Source: Vibrio sinus
GTDB lineage: Bacteria; Pseudomonadota; Gammaproteobacteria; Enterobacterales; Vibrionaceae
Assembly: GCF_023634645.1 (NCBI RefSeq)
Contig: NZ_JAMKMR010000009.1
Location: forward strand, 62,001 to 126,000
Length of the DNA: 64,000 nucleotides
Direction: 5' to 3'
Below the pieces are notes generated by a model. That model was not told the origin of the DNA, made no database searches, and was given only the letters and a program-made list of their open reading frames with translations. Made by a program: the position numbers and the translations under genes. This document shows positions 18,208-27,411 of this stretch, in pieces. Numbering within the stretch: the stretch's first letter is position 1; every line of letters starts with the position of its first letter.

Positions 18208-18441
18208 TCCGCTCTTTCTCGAATGGTGAGTGGAATGCGCTTTATACTGCAACGTCTTGAAGTAACACTCATATTTGACTGAAAGGGCAATACTAATTTA
18301 CACGAATTACTTGTTATATCATAAAATATCAGTCACTTAGGCATGCGTACATCTACCCGCTTGAATGAGCTGTGTTGAAAGAAAAGCAGTAGTTTAACCT
18401 TATCCACCGCATTGACGACAGGCATCCCGGAGCTTTCAGCC

Positions 18442-20175
18442 ATGCGTACATTGTATAGCCAACCATCAACCAGATTGCTACCAAGTCAATGGGACTTGTT
18501 CGCATTGTTATTAATATTTAGTTCACTCATCGCATTATGTTGGGCAGGTGCAAACCTTGCAGGCCCTTTTAACATCGGCGATCAAATTAAGATATCACTT
18601 AGTCCTTGGGCATTACCTGGCTATGCGTTAGAAACCGTATTACGCATGTTTATTGCACTTGCGCTCTCTTTCGTCTTTAGCTTTATTGTTGGCGTCATTG
18701 CCGCCAAAAGTGAGCGTGCTGGTAAAATTATCATCCCAATTATTGATATTCTGCAATCCGTGCCAATTCTTGGCTACCTGTCTATTTTGATCATCTTTTT
18801 CGTCTCCCTTTTTCCAGGATCATTATTAGGCCCTCAATTTGCAGCCATCTTTGCCGTATTCACCTCTCAAGTGTGGAATATGACACTGAGCTTCTATCAG
18901 TCACTGCGCACGGTGCCAAAAGAACTGCGCGAAGCCGCTGATATGTACCAACTTTCTGGATGGCAAAAGTTCTGGAAGATGGAAGTGCCCTTTGCCATGC
19001 CGGGCCTGTTATGGAACGCAATGATGTCCATGTCTGGGGGTTGGTTCTTTGTGGTGGCATCCGAAGCCATCTCGGTGGGTAATAAAGAAGTGATGCTGCC
19101 TGGCATTGGCTCTTATATCCAACAAGCGATCAACACCAGCGATGTACCCGCTATGGCTTATGCTATCTTAGCCATGCTGGCTGTCATTCTTATGTATGAT
19201 CAGCTTTTATTTCGCCCTCTCGTCACTTGGTCAGAAAAATTTGTCGTTTCCGATCTTCCATCTGAAGGATCTAACTCTTGGTTTTTAAGCCTGCTTAAAC
19301 GGGCGCACTGGATGCAAGCGTTCTCCAACGTGTGCGTTAATCAAGCCAATGCGTTCGTCAATATCCGTTACTTTAAACAAAAGGAATACAAGAAAAGTAG
19401 CCACCGAATGGCCAAGGTCGAATATGGCAAATTGAACAAAAGTTTATGGTATGGCGCGCTATTCGTGATGGGAGCAGTGTTCGTCTACTTTACCTGGAGC
19501 TTTATCTACAAAAGCAATGGTATTGGTTTAAACGAGACATTACACGTTTTACTGCTCGGTTTGTACACTGCCCTACGAGTCTTCTCACTCATTCTGTTGT
19601 GCTCTTTTATCTGGCTACCAGTTGGTATATGGATAGGCCTTCGCCCTCGCCTCGCACAAAAAATTCAGCCTGTAGCGCAGATTTTGGCGGCGTTCCCTGC
19701 AAACCTATTCTTTCCAATATTTATCATTTTTATCATTCACTTTAATCTGAATGTACAGATTTGGTCAGCCCCACTGATGGTGTTAGGCACTCAATGGTAT
19801 ATCCTGTTTAACGTAATTGCTGGCGCATCTGCGATTCCGCAAGAGCTGAAATTTGCTGCGCAAAACTTGCAAGTCAGCGGTTGGAGTAAATGGTTTAAAT
19901 ATCTGATTCCGGCCGTCTTCCCATTTTATGTCACAGGTGCTATTGCCGCAGCAGGTGGTTCATGGAACGCCAGTATCGTCGCTGAAGTCATGGTATGGGG
20001 TAATACCAAACTTGTCGCAACCGGATTAGGCTCTTACATCGCCGAAAACACCAGCGCAGGCAACTTGCCAAAAATCGCCTTGGGGGTATTGGTTATGTGT
20101 GTTTGGGTCACCTTGTTTAACCGCCTGTTCTGGCGCAGATTATACCGCTACGCAGAAACGCGTTTCCGTTACTAA
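18442..20175 (+). CDS. Duplicated ABC permease, NitT/TauT (nitrate/sulfonate/anion) type
   Basis: This protein of about 577 residues consists of two fused binding-protein-dependent permease domains joined by a charged linker near residues 280-330. Each half carries an EAA loop contacting the ATPase: KELREAADMYQLSGWQKFWK in the first and QELKFAAQNLQVSGWSKWFK in the second. The fused arrangement resembles the duplicated anion permease family (COG4986). I place the start at ATG 18442, with GGAG nine bases upstream, rather than a TTG at 18412 that lacks a ribosome site. It is followed 32 bp later by its ATPase gene. No binding-protein gene accompanies the pair. The substrate is unknown. Confidence 0.88.
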   Translation: MRTLYSQPSTRLLPSQWDLFALLLIFSSLIALCWAGANLAGPFNIGDQIKISLSPWALPGYALETVLRMFIALALSFVFSFIVGVIAAKSERAGKIIIPIIDILQSVPILGYLSILIIFFVSLFPGSLLGPQFAAIFAVFTSQVWNMTLSFYQSLRTVPKELREAADMYQLSGWQKFWKMEVPFAMPGLLWNAMMSMSGGWFFVVASEAISVGNKEVMLPGIGSYIQQAINTSDVPAMAYAILAMLAVILMYDQLLFRPLVTWSEKFVVSDLPSEGSNSWFLSLLKRAHWMQAFSNVCVNQANAFVNIRYFKQKEYKKSSHRMAKVEYGKLNKSLWYGALFVMGAVFVYFTWSFIYKSNGIGLNETLHVLLLGLYTALRVFSLILLCSFIWLPVGIWIGLRPRLAQKIQPVAQILAAFPANLFFPIFIIFIIHFNLNVQIWSAPLMVLGTQWYILFNVIAGASAIPQELKFAAQNLQVSGWSKWFKYLIPAVFPFYVTGAIAAAGGSWNASIVAEVMVWGNTKLVATGLGSYIAENTSAGNLPKIALGVLVMCVWVTLFNRLFWRRLYRYAETRFRY

Positions 20176-20207
20176 ACCTAGCTCTCACTAATTGTAAGGA
20201 ATTAACG

Positions 20208-21515
20208 ATGTCAAAAAGCAACATCATTGTTGATGTCAAACAAATCTCAAAGGCATTCAAAAAGCCAGACAAGCAAGAGCTACTGGTACTAGAAAACGTA
20301 AACTTCACCATGAAAGAAGGTGAAATTGTTGCCCTGCTTGGAAAATCTGGCTCGGGGAAATCAACCTTACTGCGAATCATTGCTGGCCTTACTGCACCTA
20401 GTGGCGGTGAGGTGTTGTATCGCGACCAGCCTGTTCGTAGCCCAGTTCGTGATATCTCTATGGTATTCCAAAGCTTTGCTCTGATGCCTTGGTTAACGGT
20501 TCTGCAAAACGTGGAACTTGGATTGGAAGCACGCGATATATCCCGTGCCGAACGCCGTAGGCTTGCACTTGAAGCGGTAGATATGATTGGCTTGGACGGG
20601 TTTGAAAATGCCTACCCAAGAGAGCTATCAGGCGGCATGAGGCAGCGTGTGGGTTTTGCCCGTGCGTTAGTCCTAAAACCAGACTTGCTACTTATGGATG
20701 AGCCATTCTCAGCATTAGATGTCCTCACCTCTGAAAACCTGCGCGATGATTTGCTGGAGCTGTGGGAAAAGAACAGTGCAATGAAAGGCATCTTGTATGT
20801 CACGCACAACATCGAGGAAGCGGTACTTACCGCCGATCGCATCATCATATTTGGTAGCAACCCGGGCTTTATTCGTGGAGAGCTGTCTGTGAATTTGCCT
20901 CATCCGCGTAATAGTCAAGATCCTGCTGTCACTGAGCTGATTGACGAAGTTTATCGAATGATGACCACCGCAGAAACCAACGAGCTTCGTGAGCGAATGA
21001 ACCGCCGCAAAGCATTGACCATTGCCTATCGCCTACCTGATGCAGACATTGAAGAGTTAACAGGCCTACTTGCAGAAGCACTTGAAATTCAAGAGCAAGG
21101 CACTGCGCTCGACTTACCGGAGCTGGCTGATCATATTCGCTTGGATGTCGACGATCTCTTCCCAATTCTGGAGATCTTGTCAGTACTTGGTCTCGCTAAA
21201 GTCTCGGACGGTGACATCACCATGACAAGCTTAGGTAAACAGTTCGTTGAGGCCGAAATTACCGACCGGAAAGTCACCTTCTCACGCCTATTGGTGAAGA
21301 ATATCCCTCTAGCACGTCATGTGATTCGTATCCTTAAAGAGCGACCAAATCACAGCGTACATGAAGCCAGATTTTTAACCGAGCTGGAAGATCACTTCAG
21401 TGATGATGAAGCCAAACGTGTCTTTGAAACCTTTATCGAGTGGGCACGTTATGCAGAAATCGTCGAATACGATGCCACATCGGGAATCTTGACACTCGAC
21501 GAAACCAATTTTTAG
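20208..21515 (+). CDS. ABC transporter ATPase with C-terminal AAA-associated domain
   Basis: The 435-residue protein has an N-terminal NrtD/TauB-like ATPase (about 1-250) with Walker A GKSGSGKSTLL, Q-loop VFQSFALMPWL, signature ELSGGMRQRVGFARAL and Walker B LLLMDEPFSALD. It then carries a C-terminal region of about 170 residues (from about LRERMNRRKAL) that looks like the AAA-associated domain (COG4754-like), with winged-helix-like segments such as EILSVLGLAKVSDGDITMTS. The extra domain is probably regulatory. It energises the duplicated permease encoded just upstream. Family membership is clear; the transported anion or metal is not. Confidence 0.88.
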   Translation: MSKSNIIVDVKQISKAFKKPDKQELLVLENVNFTMKEGEIVALLGKSGSGKSTLLRIIAGLTAPSGGEVLYRDQPVRSPVRDISMVFQSFALMPWLTVLQNVELGLEARDISRAERRRLALEAVDMIGLDGFENAYPRELSGGMRQRVGFARALVLKPDLLLMDEPFSALDVLTSENLRDDLLELWEKNSAMKGILYVTHNIEEAVLTADRIIIFGSNPGFIRGELSVNLPHPRNSQDPAVTELIDEVYRMMTTAETNELRERMNRRKALTIAYRLPDADIEELTGLLAEALEIQEQGTALDLPELADHIRLDVDDLFPILEILSVLGLAKVSDGDITMTSLGKQFVEAEITDRKVTFSRLLVKNIPLARHVIRILKERPNHSVHEARFLTELEDHFSDDEAKRVFETFIEWARYAEIVEYDATSGILTLDETNF

Positions 21516-21569
21516 CATTATTGATGCCCAGATTGGTTGGGCATCAACCTCTACATCGAGATCCACTTC

Positions 21570-22004
21570 ATGGCTAAACGCTCACCGAATGTTGAAATTT
21601 TGTCTTACGGCATCTATTCCACGTGGGATTCTAAATCGAAAGAGTTACCCAAGATCCAGGAGTTTACTCTTACCGTCCCCGCCAATGAAGACATCGAATT
21701 TGGCTTTGTCGTCAATATCAAGAAAGCCAAGGGGCAGCGAATCTATTACTGCATCAATCACCCCGGTGTTGTCGGTAAAAAAGGCCAAGTGCTCTCACCT
21801 TTTGATGGCGAAGAGCACATCAATAGTAACAATTGGGATTTCTATTTGGGCGATACCATTCAACTGCTTCACCCCGATGGTTTGGAAAGCAACTTCGGTG
21901 AATGGCATATGAGCATTCAGCTCAATGGTAAGGTTATCGCAGAGAAGAAATTTAATGTTGTTGCGAGAGATGAAGGGCAATTTTGGAAAAAGAGAGGTTA
22001 TTGA
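21570..22004 (+). CDS. DUF3859-like hypothetical protein
   Basis: This soluble protein of about 144 residues contains VEILSYGIYSTWDSKSKELP, a predicted Ig-like beta-sandwich (ANEDIEFGFVVNIKKAKG, GEWHMSIQLNGKVIAEKKF) and no signal peptide. The ISYGIYS-type opening and the strand pattern agree with DUF3859, though I cannot confirm this. An in-frame start at 21537 would add 11 residues; ATG 21570 with GAGATC upstream fits better. It begins 54 bp after the ABC ATPase stop, possibly in the same transcript. Function is unknown. Confidence 0.7.
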   Translation: MAKRSPNVEILSYGIYSTWDSKSKELPKIQEFTLTVPANEDIEFGFVVNIKKAKGQRIYYCINHPGVVGKKGQVLSPFDGEEHINSNNWDFYLGDTIQLLHPDGLESNFGEWHMSIQLNGKVIAEKKFNVVARDEGQFWKKRGY

Positions 22005-22008
22005 GAAC

Positions 22009-22581
22009 TTATTTCCCTCGATAACCACTCACAGGCACGTCTTGCTGTTGCAGTTTAACTTGCTCCAGCTTTTTCATTTGGCTATCCACGGGATGAGGTT
22101 CATCTTCTTCAATGTAACGCACGACTTTTTTCTTGCGTACATAACTGCTTACGTCAAGTTCTGCGGTATCTTCGTAACCTTTTCTGACTAATTGTTGTTG
22201 AGGAAGCCTAGGTTGGGTTCGCTTAAGGATATTGGGATCATCTTTATCTAATGCGTAAACGGTACGGCCTTTTCCGGTGTTTATTTCTAGCTCAGTACCA
22301 TTAAAATCAAAGTGAGTGGTGATTAGGTGAGAATTCTTATAGACACCGACTTCGTTAATTTTAATGACTTCAGTGTCGTATGAGGGGGTACCGACTTCAA
22401 TCCACAAGCCATATACGTGCTTGTGATCAATTTTATTTCGGTGCATGATTTTGTGAGCCAAGCTCACAGTGATGATAAACAGCACGACTAGCAAGAGCGC
22501 TAAGGTGATTTTCAGCATGGTCACTGAAGCTACACCAGCACTTCTTTTCGCTGATTGATGAGTCGTACTGCTATAAAACAT
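22009..22581 (-). CDS. DUF2850 family single-pass membrane protein
   Basis: This protein of up to 190 residues has one N-terminal hydrophobic helix (LKITLALLLVVLFIITVSLA). It is followed by the DUF2850 core: VYGLWIEVGTPSYDTEVIKI, GVYKNSHLITTHFDFNGTEL and the ITTHFDFNG motif. DUF2850 is, as far as I recall, a Vibrionaceae-enriched family of unknown function. The C-terminal 60 residues are charged and look disordered. The start is uncertain; a second ATG at 22518 directly precedes the membrane helix. It converges with the DUF3859-like gene, the two stops being only a few bases apart. Confidence 0.75.
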   Translation of the reverse strand: MFYSSTTHQSAKRSAGVASVTMLKITLALLLVVLFIITVSLAHKIMHRNKIDHKHVYGLWIEVGTPSYDTEVIKINEVGVYKNSHLITTHFDFNGTELEINTGKGRTVYALDKDDPNILKRTQPRLPQQQLVRKGYEDTAELDVSSYVRKKKVVRYIEEDEPHPVDSQMKKLEQVKLQQQDVPVSGYRGK

Positions 22582-22802
22582 TATATTAATATTTCTAAAT
22601 GTAATTAGGGTAAAACATTAACACGAGCTATCATTCATGTTAACAGTATAAGTGACTGTATTTTTTAGTTTACCCAGATTTTGTACTCAAGCGACTAAAA
22701 ATGACCCGCTAGCATAGCTATTGGGCCTGTACTTAATGAAATTCCGTATCTTACTGATTTATTGATGGTTTTATGTTTTTTGACAAAACAACCAGTGACT
22801 CT

Positions 22803-23564
22803 TTACACCAATGCTTGAGACTCTCTATGGGTGTATGACACTTTTGCTTGAACGGGCGCGGTCAAAAATGCTTCAGAGGTGAAATGCTTTATACCATCAC
22901 CAATAAACATGTACCCTTGTCTATCCAGCTCTGTCATTCTCTCACGCCACTTGACCGGAAACTCTCTGGCTTTACAGCCTATGTTTGCCCATGCGTCAAT
23001 AATGTAGGCATTCGCATCCCAGTTGGAGAAGTTATTCTCGTAATCTCCTGAGTTACCTGTTGGCTCTTGCCCAATGACCAAATAAATGTGATCAATCGCG
23101 TCAAACTTAACCAGATCCCATACGGGAAGTTGTACCTTCGTATGCTGCCTGGTTTTAATGTCTTTAATGGTTCCCATACTCCAATACGGATGGGTGCATA
23201 GCTTATACGCTGAAGCACAGCTTAACTCAAAGCAGTTGCCGATCCTTTGGGTAAGGACGTATTTACCGTATTCCAATATATTTGATTTATCCGCATCTCC
23301 ATCGTTAAGGTCATATTTTTGCTGAGCAACGCTGTAACGCATATTGGTGTCAATTTTTACGTTTCTCTGGATGGTAATTTGATCATTTTTGAGCTTGATT
23401 TCCATATCTTTCGGCGTCATTTCAACACCTTGCTTTGAATTACCTGGGTTGTATTTTCTGACGATGTTAGAGGAGATGTTCATTTTTAATCTTTCGCCTA
23501 ATTGCACACCCATACTTCGCCTAACATCAGCAAGAATTCTATACACCATTTTCTGACTTATCAT
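22803..23564 (-). CDS. Predicted papain-like cysteine protease / transglutaminase-fold protein
   Basis: This 253-residue protein has no signal peptide. Three conserved-looking motifs are spaced like a papain-type triad: Cys111 in RIGNCFELSCASAYKL, His159 in AIDHIYLVIG and Asp190 in AYIIDAWANIG. A GNCxE motif heading a helix, followed by His and Asp strands, is seen in several type III effector and toxin proteases and in transglutaminase-like enzymes. The first 100 residues are charged and could be a targeting or chaperone-binding part. The ATG at 23564 is preceded by GAAGAGG five bases away; an overlapping GTG at 23570 is less likely. It is monocistronic. The catalytic assignment is a prediction from motifs only. 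Confidence 0.6.
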   Translation of the reverse strand: MISQKMVYRILADVRRSMGVQLGERLKMNISSNIVRKYNPGNSKQGVEMTPKDMEIKLKNDQITIQRNVKIDTNMRYSVAQQKYDLNDGDADKSNILEYGKYVLTQRIGNCFELSCASAYKLCTHPYWSMGTIKDIKTRQHTKVQLPVWDLVKFDAIDHIYLVIGQEPTGNSGDYENNFSNWDANAYIIDAWANIGCKAREFPVKWRERMTELDRQGYMFIGDGIKHFTSEAFLTAPVQAKVSYTHRESQALV

Positions 23565-23693
23565 GATCACCTCTTCATTTGTAGTTTATTGATATAATTA
23601 ACTTTAACTATCAGAGATTGCATATTGATCATGGTAGTCAAACACAGAAAATTTGTTTAAACCCTAGGTCACAATACTAGGTTTATAGCCGAG

Positions 23694-24557
23694 TTAGCAA
23701 TGACGCCCACATGTGGGTAGATATGACTTCATAATATCGTCTATCACCCCCTCTGAGTTTAATATCACAATAGCTTGGTTAATCTTGGCAAGTAGTTCGT
23801 AAGCCCTTGGGGAAGATTTAGCGATAAATACATGGAACCCGGTTTCGGGCGATTCAGTGATTGGTGTGTATGCCACACCTTCTGGAATGAAATTCTGCCC
23901 AATGGCTTGAAATCCGTATGGTATTGCCGCCGATTCAAGCAACAAGTCGCACCGACCGACTTCGACTTTTCTTAACGCATTGTCGACGGTTGTTGCTCCG
24001 GTATCAATTTGATTAGGATCCAATATCTTATAACGTTCGTAGTTGTACCCTTGTACACCACACAGTTTATAATTTTTTAACTGCTCAAACGTTTTGATTG
24101 TAAAGCCATCGGGAAAACGCTTTTTTGAATACCAAACCCCTGGACGATTGAAGTAAATTGGCGCGGTTAAAAAGTATTTTTCGGCTCTATCACTGTTGAA
24201 AGTGCCATTAATAAACATTTCAAAACGTTTGCTGGTTGAGAACTTATCGACCTCCAAAAGGCAGCGCTTCCAAGGACGCATTTCGACATGAAATTTAAAT
24301 CCGGTTAGCACGGAAATTTCATCTAGCAGATCGATCATCGCTCCTGTTAACTTGTTTTTGTTTACTTTACCGTTTACACGCTCCCAATACGTGTATGGTG
24401 GCCACTCGGACATATCGTCACAAACATTGATTATTGAAGGCGAAACTGGCTCTACAGCATGGTCGGCATTCACAAAGCTTGAAAAAGTGAGCATTAAAAA
24501 TACGGATACGATGAGCCAAGCCTTGCTGAAAACAAGATATCGGGCAGTGTTATTCAT
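23694..24557 (-). CDS. Periplasmic solute-binding protein, family 3 type (orphan)
   Basis: This protein of about 287 residues has a signal peptide ending near FVNA (residues 1-31). The body is SBP family 3 like: DDMSEWPPYTYWERVNGK, GAMIDLLDEISVLTGFKFH, EMRPWKRCLLEV and LKNYKLCGVQGYNYER. The R-P-W-K-R-C element is characteristic of a Vibrio/Shewanella subgroup often called transporter substrate-binding domain proteins. It contains several cysteines, including a C-terminal CGRHC, which may form disulfides in the periplasm. No permease genes are nearby. The ATG at 24557 is preferred over a TTG six bases upstream. Confidence 0.82.
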   Translation of the reverse strand: MNNTARYLVFSKAWLIVSVFLMLTFSSFVNADHAVEPVSPSIINVCDDMSEWPPYTYWERVNGKVNKNKLTGAMIDLLDEISVLTGFKFHVEMRPWKRCLLEVDKFSTSKRFEMFINGTFNSDRAEKYFLTAPIYFNRPGVWYSKKRFPDGFTIKTFEQLKNYKLCGVQGYNYERYKILDPNQIDTGATTVDNALRKVEVGRCDLLLESAAIPYGFQAIGQNFIPEGVAYTPITESPETGFHVFIAKSSPRAYELLAKINQAIVILNSEGVIDDIMKSYLPTCGRHC

Positions 24558-24752
24558 TTGCAATCCATTGTTTTATTGAATGTCTAAAAGCAGTGTAAAA
24601 CTATATAAGTTCTGCTAAGTGATTAAATCCTTTCTCAACCACTTGATAGGAGAACTGAGACCTTTTGTCTCTTTAGTATGATGGGATAGCCGCTCTACCA
24701 CAATAAAATGTGATATGGCATAAGGATTTTCAGGTCGGTGTACTTAATAAAG

Positions 24753-24775
24753 CGCAGGCCTATTCTAGGCCTGCG
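24753..24775 (-). terminator. Hairpin after the beta-helix lipoprotein gene
   Basis: A 10-bp perfect stem CGCAGGCCTA / TAGGCCTGCG with loop TTC lies 22 bp past the stop codon on the minus strand, followed by CTTTATT. This is a probable intrinsic terminator with a short T tract. Confidence 0.65.
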
Positions 24776-24796
24776 TATCAAGTTACCAAAAAAGGA

Positions 24797-27205
24797 TTAG
24801 CTCTGCGTATCAGCAGCTTTATACACGGTGCCACTTGGTATTTGTGTATTCTTAATACTCAGTACACTTCCAGCGGTATTCGCTATCGACGACCCAAACT
24901 GACTAGTGTTGCCATCAAAGAACGATTCTTCTACCGTCAGTGTGCTCTTGTTGAAGTTGTGAATAGCACCGCCGTAATAGTCAGCGTGGTTCTTAACGAA
25001 CGCGGTACCCGTAATAACAGGATACGTGCCTCCGTATTGAGACGCCTGATCATCAACCCAAATCGCACCGCCATTGCCACTGGTTACGTTGCCAGTAAAC
25101 AGCGAATCTTTCACCTTAACGTTAGAGCCATAGTTAATGAGCAGTGCTCCGGCTCTATCAGTGCTGGAGTTGTCCTTAAAGGTTGAATTGTCGATCTCAA
25201 TACTTGACCCAAATCGAGCAGCAACTGCACCACCAAACTCCGCTTTATTGTTTTCAAAAATCACATTATTTAAATCACTGCGACTATTTTGGAAAAAGAA
25301 AGCGGCGCCACCTTCACGAGCGTAATTGTCTTTAAAGGTCGTGTTTTTTACCAGCAGTGACTGATCGTAACCCCATGAAAGTAATCCGCCTCCATAGCCT
25401 TGACGCGCTGGCCCATCTGCATAGCCATCTTGAATGGTCACACCATCAATTAATGCACCTTTACCGCCAATGACAACGTGATAGCTGTTGTCCTTATTGG
25501 ACTTTGTATTGCCAATGTTTCCGCTTAGTATTGAATGGTAATCTCGCCAGTTTCGCTGATTCCACTGAGTCTCATCGCCTTTAAATCCGCCGTAGACTGC
25601 CACGCCCGATGGAATGACGAATGACTTAGCACGATCTGTTTTTGCTGGATAGTATGTCCCTTCAGCGAGCCAAATTTGCCCACCGTCTTTCGACGCAGCA
25701 TCTATCCCGGCCTGCAAAGTATGAAAAGCAGTATTCCACGTTTTACCATCTTGAGTGGTATTAGTAGCCTTGCCATTGACGTAAATGACATTGGACGACA
25801 CATTCACCTGAGTGATCACTGGATTATCAATGCCAAAAGTATGTGTTTCATCGGCTTTGTGTGGCCCTTGTGGCACCGGGATATGTTGTACAAATCTTTT
25901 AATTGAGTCAATTTGCCCTTTGGCGATGGCATCGGCTGGCAATTTTTGCAGAGTTTTACTTAACTCAACTAACGGCGCAAACTCCTTTTGTTTTTGCACA
26001 CTCATTGTATCGCCATAGTGCCAGTTACCGATTTCTGAACCCCAGTTTTTGATAGTATCATCACCCCAGTTCATCCAGTTTCCAGAACCATTGGTTGCGG
26101 AGTGGTTATTCGTCAATTTTGAATCAATTAAGTAGGTAATATTTTGCGTATTTTTATCACCAGCATTATAAGATCCTTGGTAGATTCCCGCCCCAAGATC
26201 GGAGACTTGGTTGTTTTCTATCGATACGTTGACCAACACGGGCCTAGATGACCCATCCACACCAAACGCCCCTGCCCGCATGGCTTGGTTTTTGCTGAAT
26301 TGGCTATTAATGATAACTGGTGAGCTACCAAAATCGTTATACATCGCTCCACCTTTATCAGACGTGGAGTTGGAAATAAATTGGCTATTAATAAAGATAG
26401 GATCGGTCCACAAATCATTAGAGACCGCACCACCTCGAAGCTTAGCGAAATTATGACTAAAGGTGGTGTTAATAAACACAGGGCTAGGATTACTATCAGA
26501 TGGTTGCGGGTTTGTACTGGTCATGTTGTAGACCGCTCCGCCTTTCATTGCGTAGTTGTTTTCAAAGATGGTATTTCTTACCACAGGCGCTACTTGATAG
26601 TTCAGTAACCCCGCTCCTACGCCATTGGATGGCCCAGAAAGGATAGCGTTAGGGGATGTATGATTTATCGGGCCTTTTCCTGGAGCTGGTTGGTTGGCTT
26701 TTGGTGGCGGCATCATGGGTAAACCGCCAACAGCGTAGCCGTCTTCGATAACAAAGCCATCTAAGACGGCATTGTTAGCACCAATCACAACATGATAGCT
26801 GTTGTCCTGCTGATTATTCTTGTCGCCAATATTGCCGCTTAATATGGTTTTATTCTTTTGCCAATTGCGTTGAGTAACTAAGGTTTCGGTACCAGCAAAG
26901 CCACCTAGCAGCTCTACGCCTTTAACCATTTTGAAACTGTCATTACGATCGGTGCCATTAGTTGGGTAATACGTCCCTTCAGATACCCAAATTTGGTCGC
27001 CCGCTTTTGCATTAGCTAATGCATTTTGCAAATTGACATAGGCATCATTCCAGCTACTCCCATTATGCGTACCAGAAGTAGCATGCTGGTCGACATATAT
27101 CACTTTACCGCTTGTCGATGAATTATGGTTGAGTAAGTCAGTCTGACACCCTGCAAGTGCTAACGCGACAACCGTCGCACCTAGTCCTAGCTTGAAACTT
27201 TTCAT
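24797..27205 (-). CDS. Large lipoprotein with two parallel beta-helix (DUF1565/Pmp-like) modules
   Basis: The 802-residue protein has a lipoprotein signal (VVALALAGCQT, lipidated Cys20). Two homologous modules follow, at about 35-330 and 470-790. Each begins VIYV(D/N)...G.(S/T)WN.A, continues through QIW(V/L)(S/A)EGTYYP and ILSGNIG, then NSYHVVIG and DG..I(E/Q)DGYA. Many short imperfect repeats of a right-handed beta-helix come next (FINTTFSHNFAKLRGGAVSN, VKDSLFTGNVTSGNGGAIWV). GGA-hydrophobic repeats resemble chlamydial Pmp and DUF1565 proteins, which are adhesins or polysaccharide-binding surface proteins. A strong AGGAGTTGAT ribosome site precedes the ATG. It stands alone. The surface role is inferred. 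Confidence 0.85.
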   Translation of the reverse strand: MKSFKLGLGATVVALALAGCQTDLLNHNSSTSGKVIYVDQHATSGTHNGSSWNDAYVNLQNALANAKAGDQIWVSEGTYYPTNGTDRNDSFKMVKGVELLGGFAGTETLVTQRNWQKNKTILSGNIGDKNNQQDNSYHVVIGANNAVLDGFVIEDGYAVGGLPMMPPPKANQPAPGKGPINHTSPNAILSGPSNGVGAGLLNYQVAPVVRNTIFENNYAMKGGAVYNMTSTNPQPSDSNPSPVFINTTFSHNFAKLRGGAVSNDLWTDPIFINSQFISNSTSDKGGAMYNDFGSSPVIINSQFSKNQAMRAGAFGVDGSSRPVLVNVSIENNQVSDLGAGIYQGSYNAGDKNTQNITYLIDSKLTNNHSATNGSGNWMNWGDDTIKNWGSEIGNWHYGDTMSVQKQKEFAPLVELSKTLQKLPADAIAKGQIDSIKRFVQHIPVPQGPHKADETHTFGIDNPVITQVNVSSNVIYVNGKATNTTQDGKTWNTAFHTLQAGIDAASKDGGQIWLAEGTYYPAKTDRAKSFVIPSGVAVYGGFKGDETQWNQRNWRDYHSILSGNIGNTKSNKDNSYHVVIGGKGALIDGVTIQDGYADGPARQGYGGGLLSWGYDQSLLVKNTTFKDNYAREGGAAFFFQNSRSDLNNVIFENNKAEFGGAVAARFGSSIEIDNSTFKDNSSTDRAGALLINYGSNVKVKDSLFTGNVTSGNGGAIWVDDQASQYGGTYPVITGTAFVKNHADYYGGAIHNFNKSTLTVEESFFDGNTSQFGSSIANTAGSVLSIKNTQIPSGTVYKAADTQS

Positions 27206-27411
27206 ATCAACTCCTAGTTGAGCTCCTAAAATCTGCCGCTCAAGAGTTAATGGCGACAGATGTGATACGTTGGAATACTAGGCCAGAGCTTATAACTAAT
27301 TCATTGAACTAAAAATCGTTTTTACACTGATTTACCGAACAATGACACCGCTCGGCTGAATTGACAAAGCCTGTACAGAACTGCGGTGAGCACGGCGTGA
27401 TATCGAAGTGA

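Noticed and set aside
17950..18441. Possible riboswitch (Mn yybP-ykoY, guanidine or c-di-GMP class) before the ABC importer
   Set aside because: I looked for the conserved cores of these classes and did not find them; the region may still be structured, but no class is supported.
26211..26456. Plus-strand frames within the beta-helix lipoprotein gene
   Set aside because: They mirror the repeat structure of the real minus-strand gene and have no start signals.
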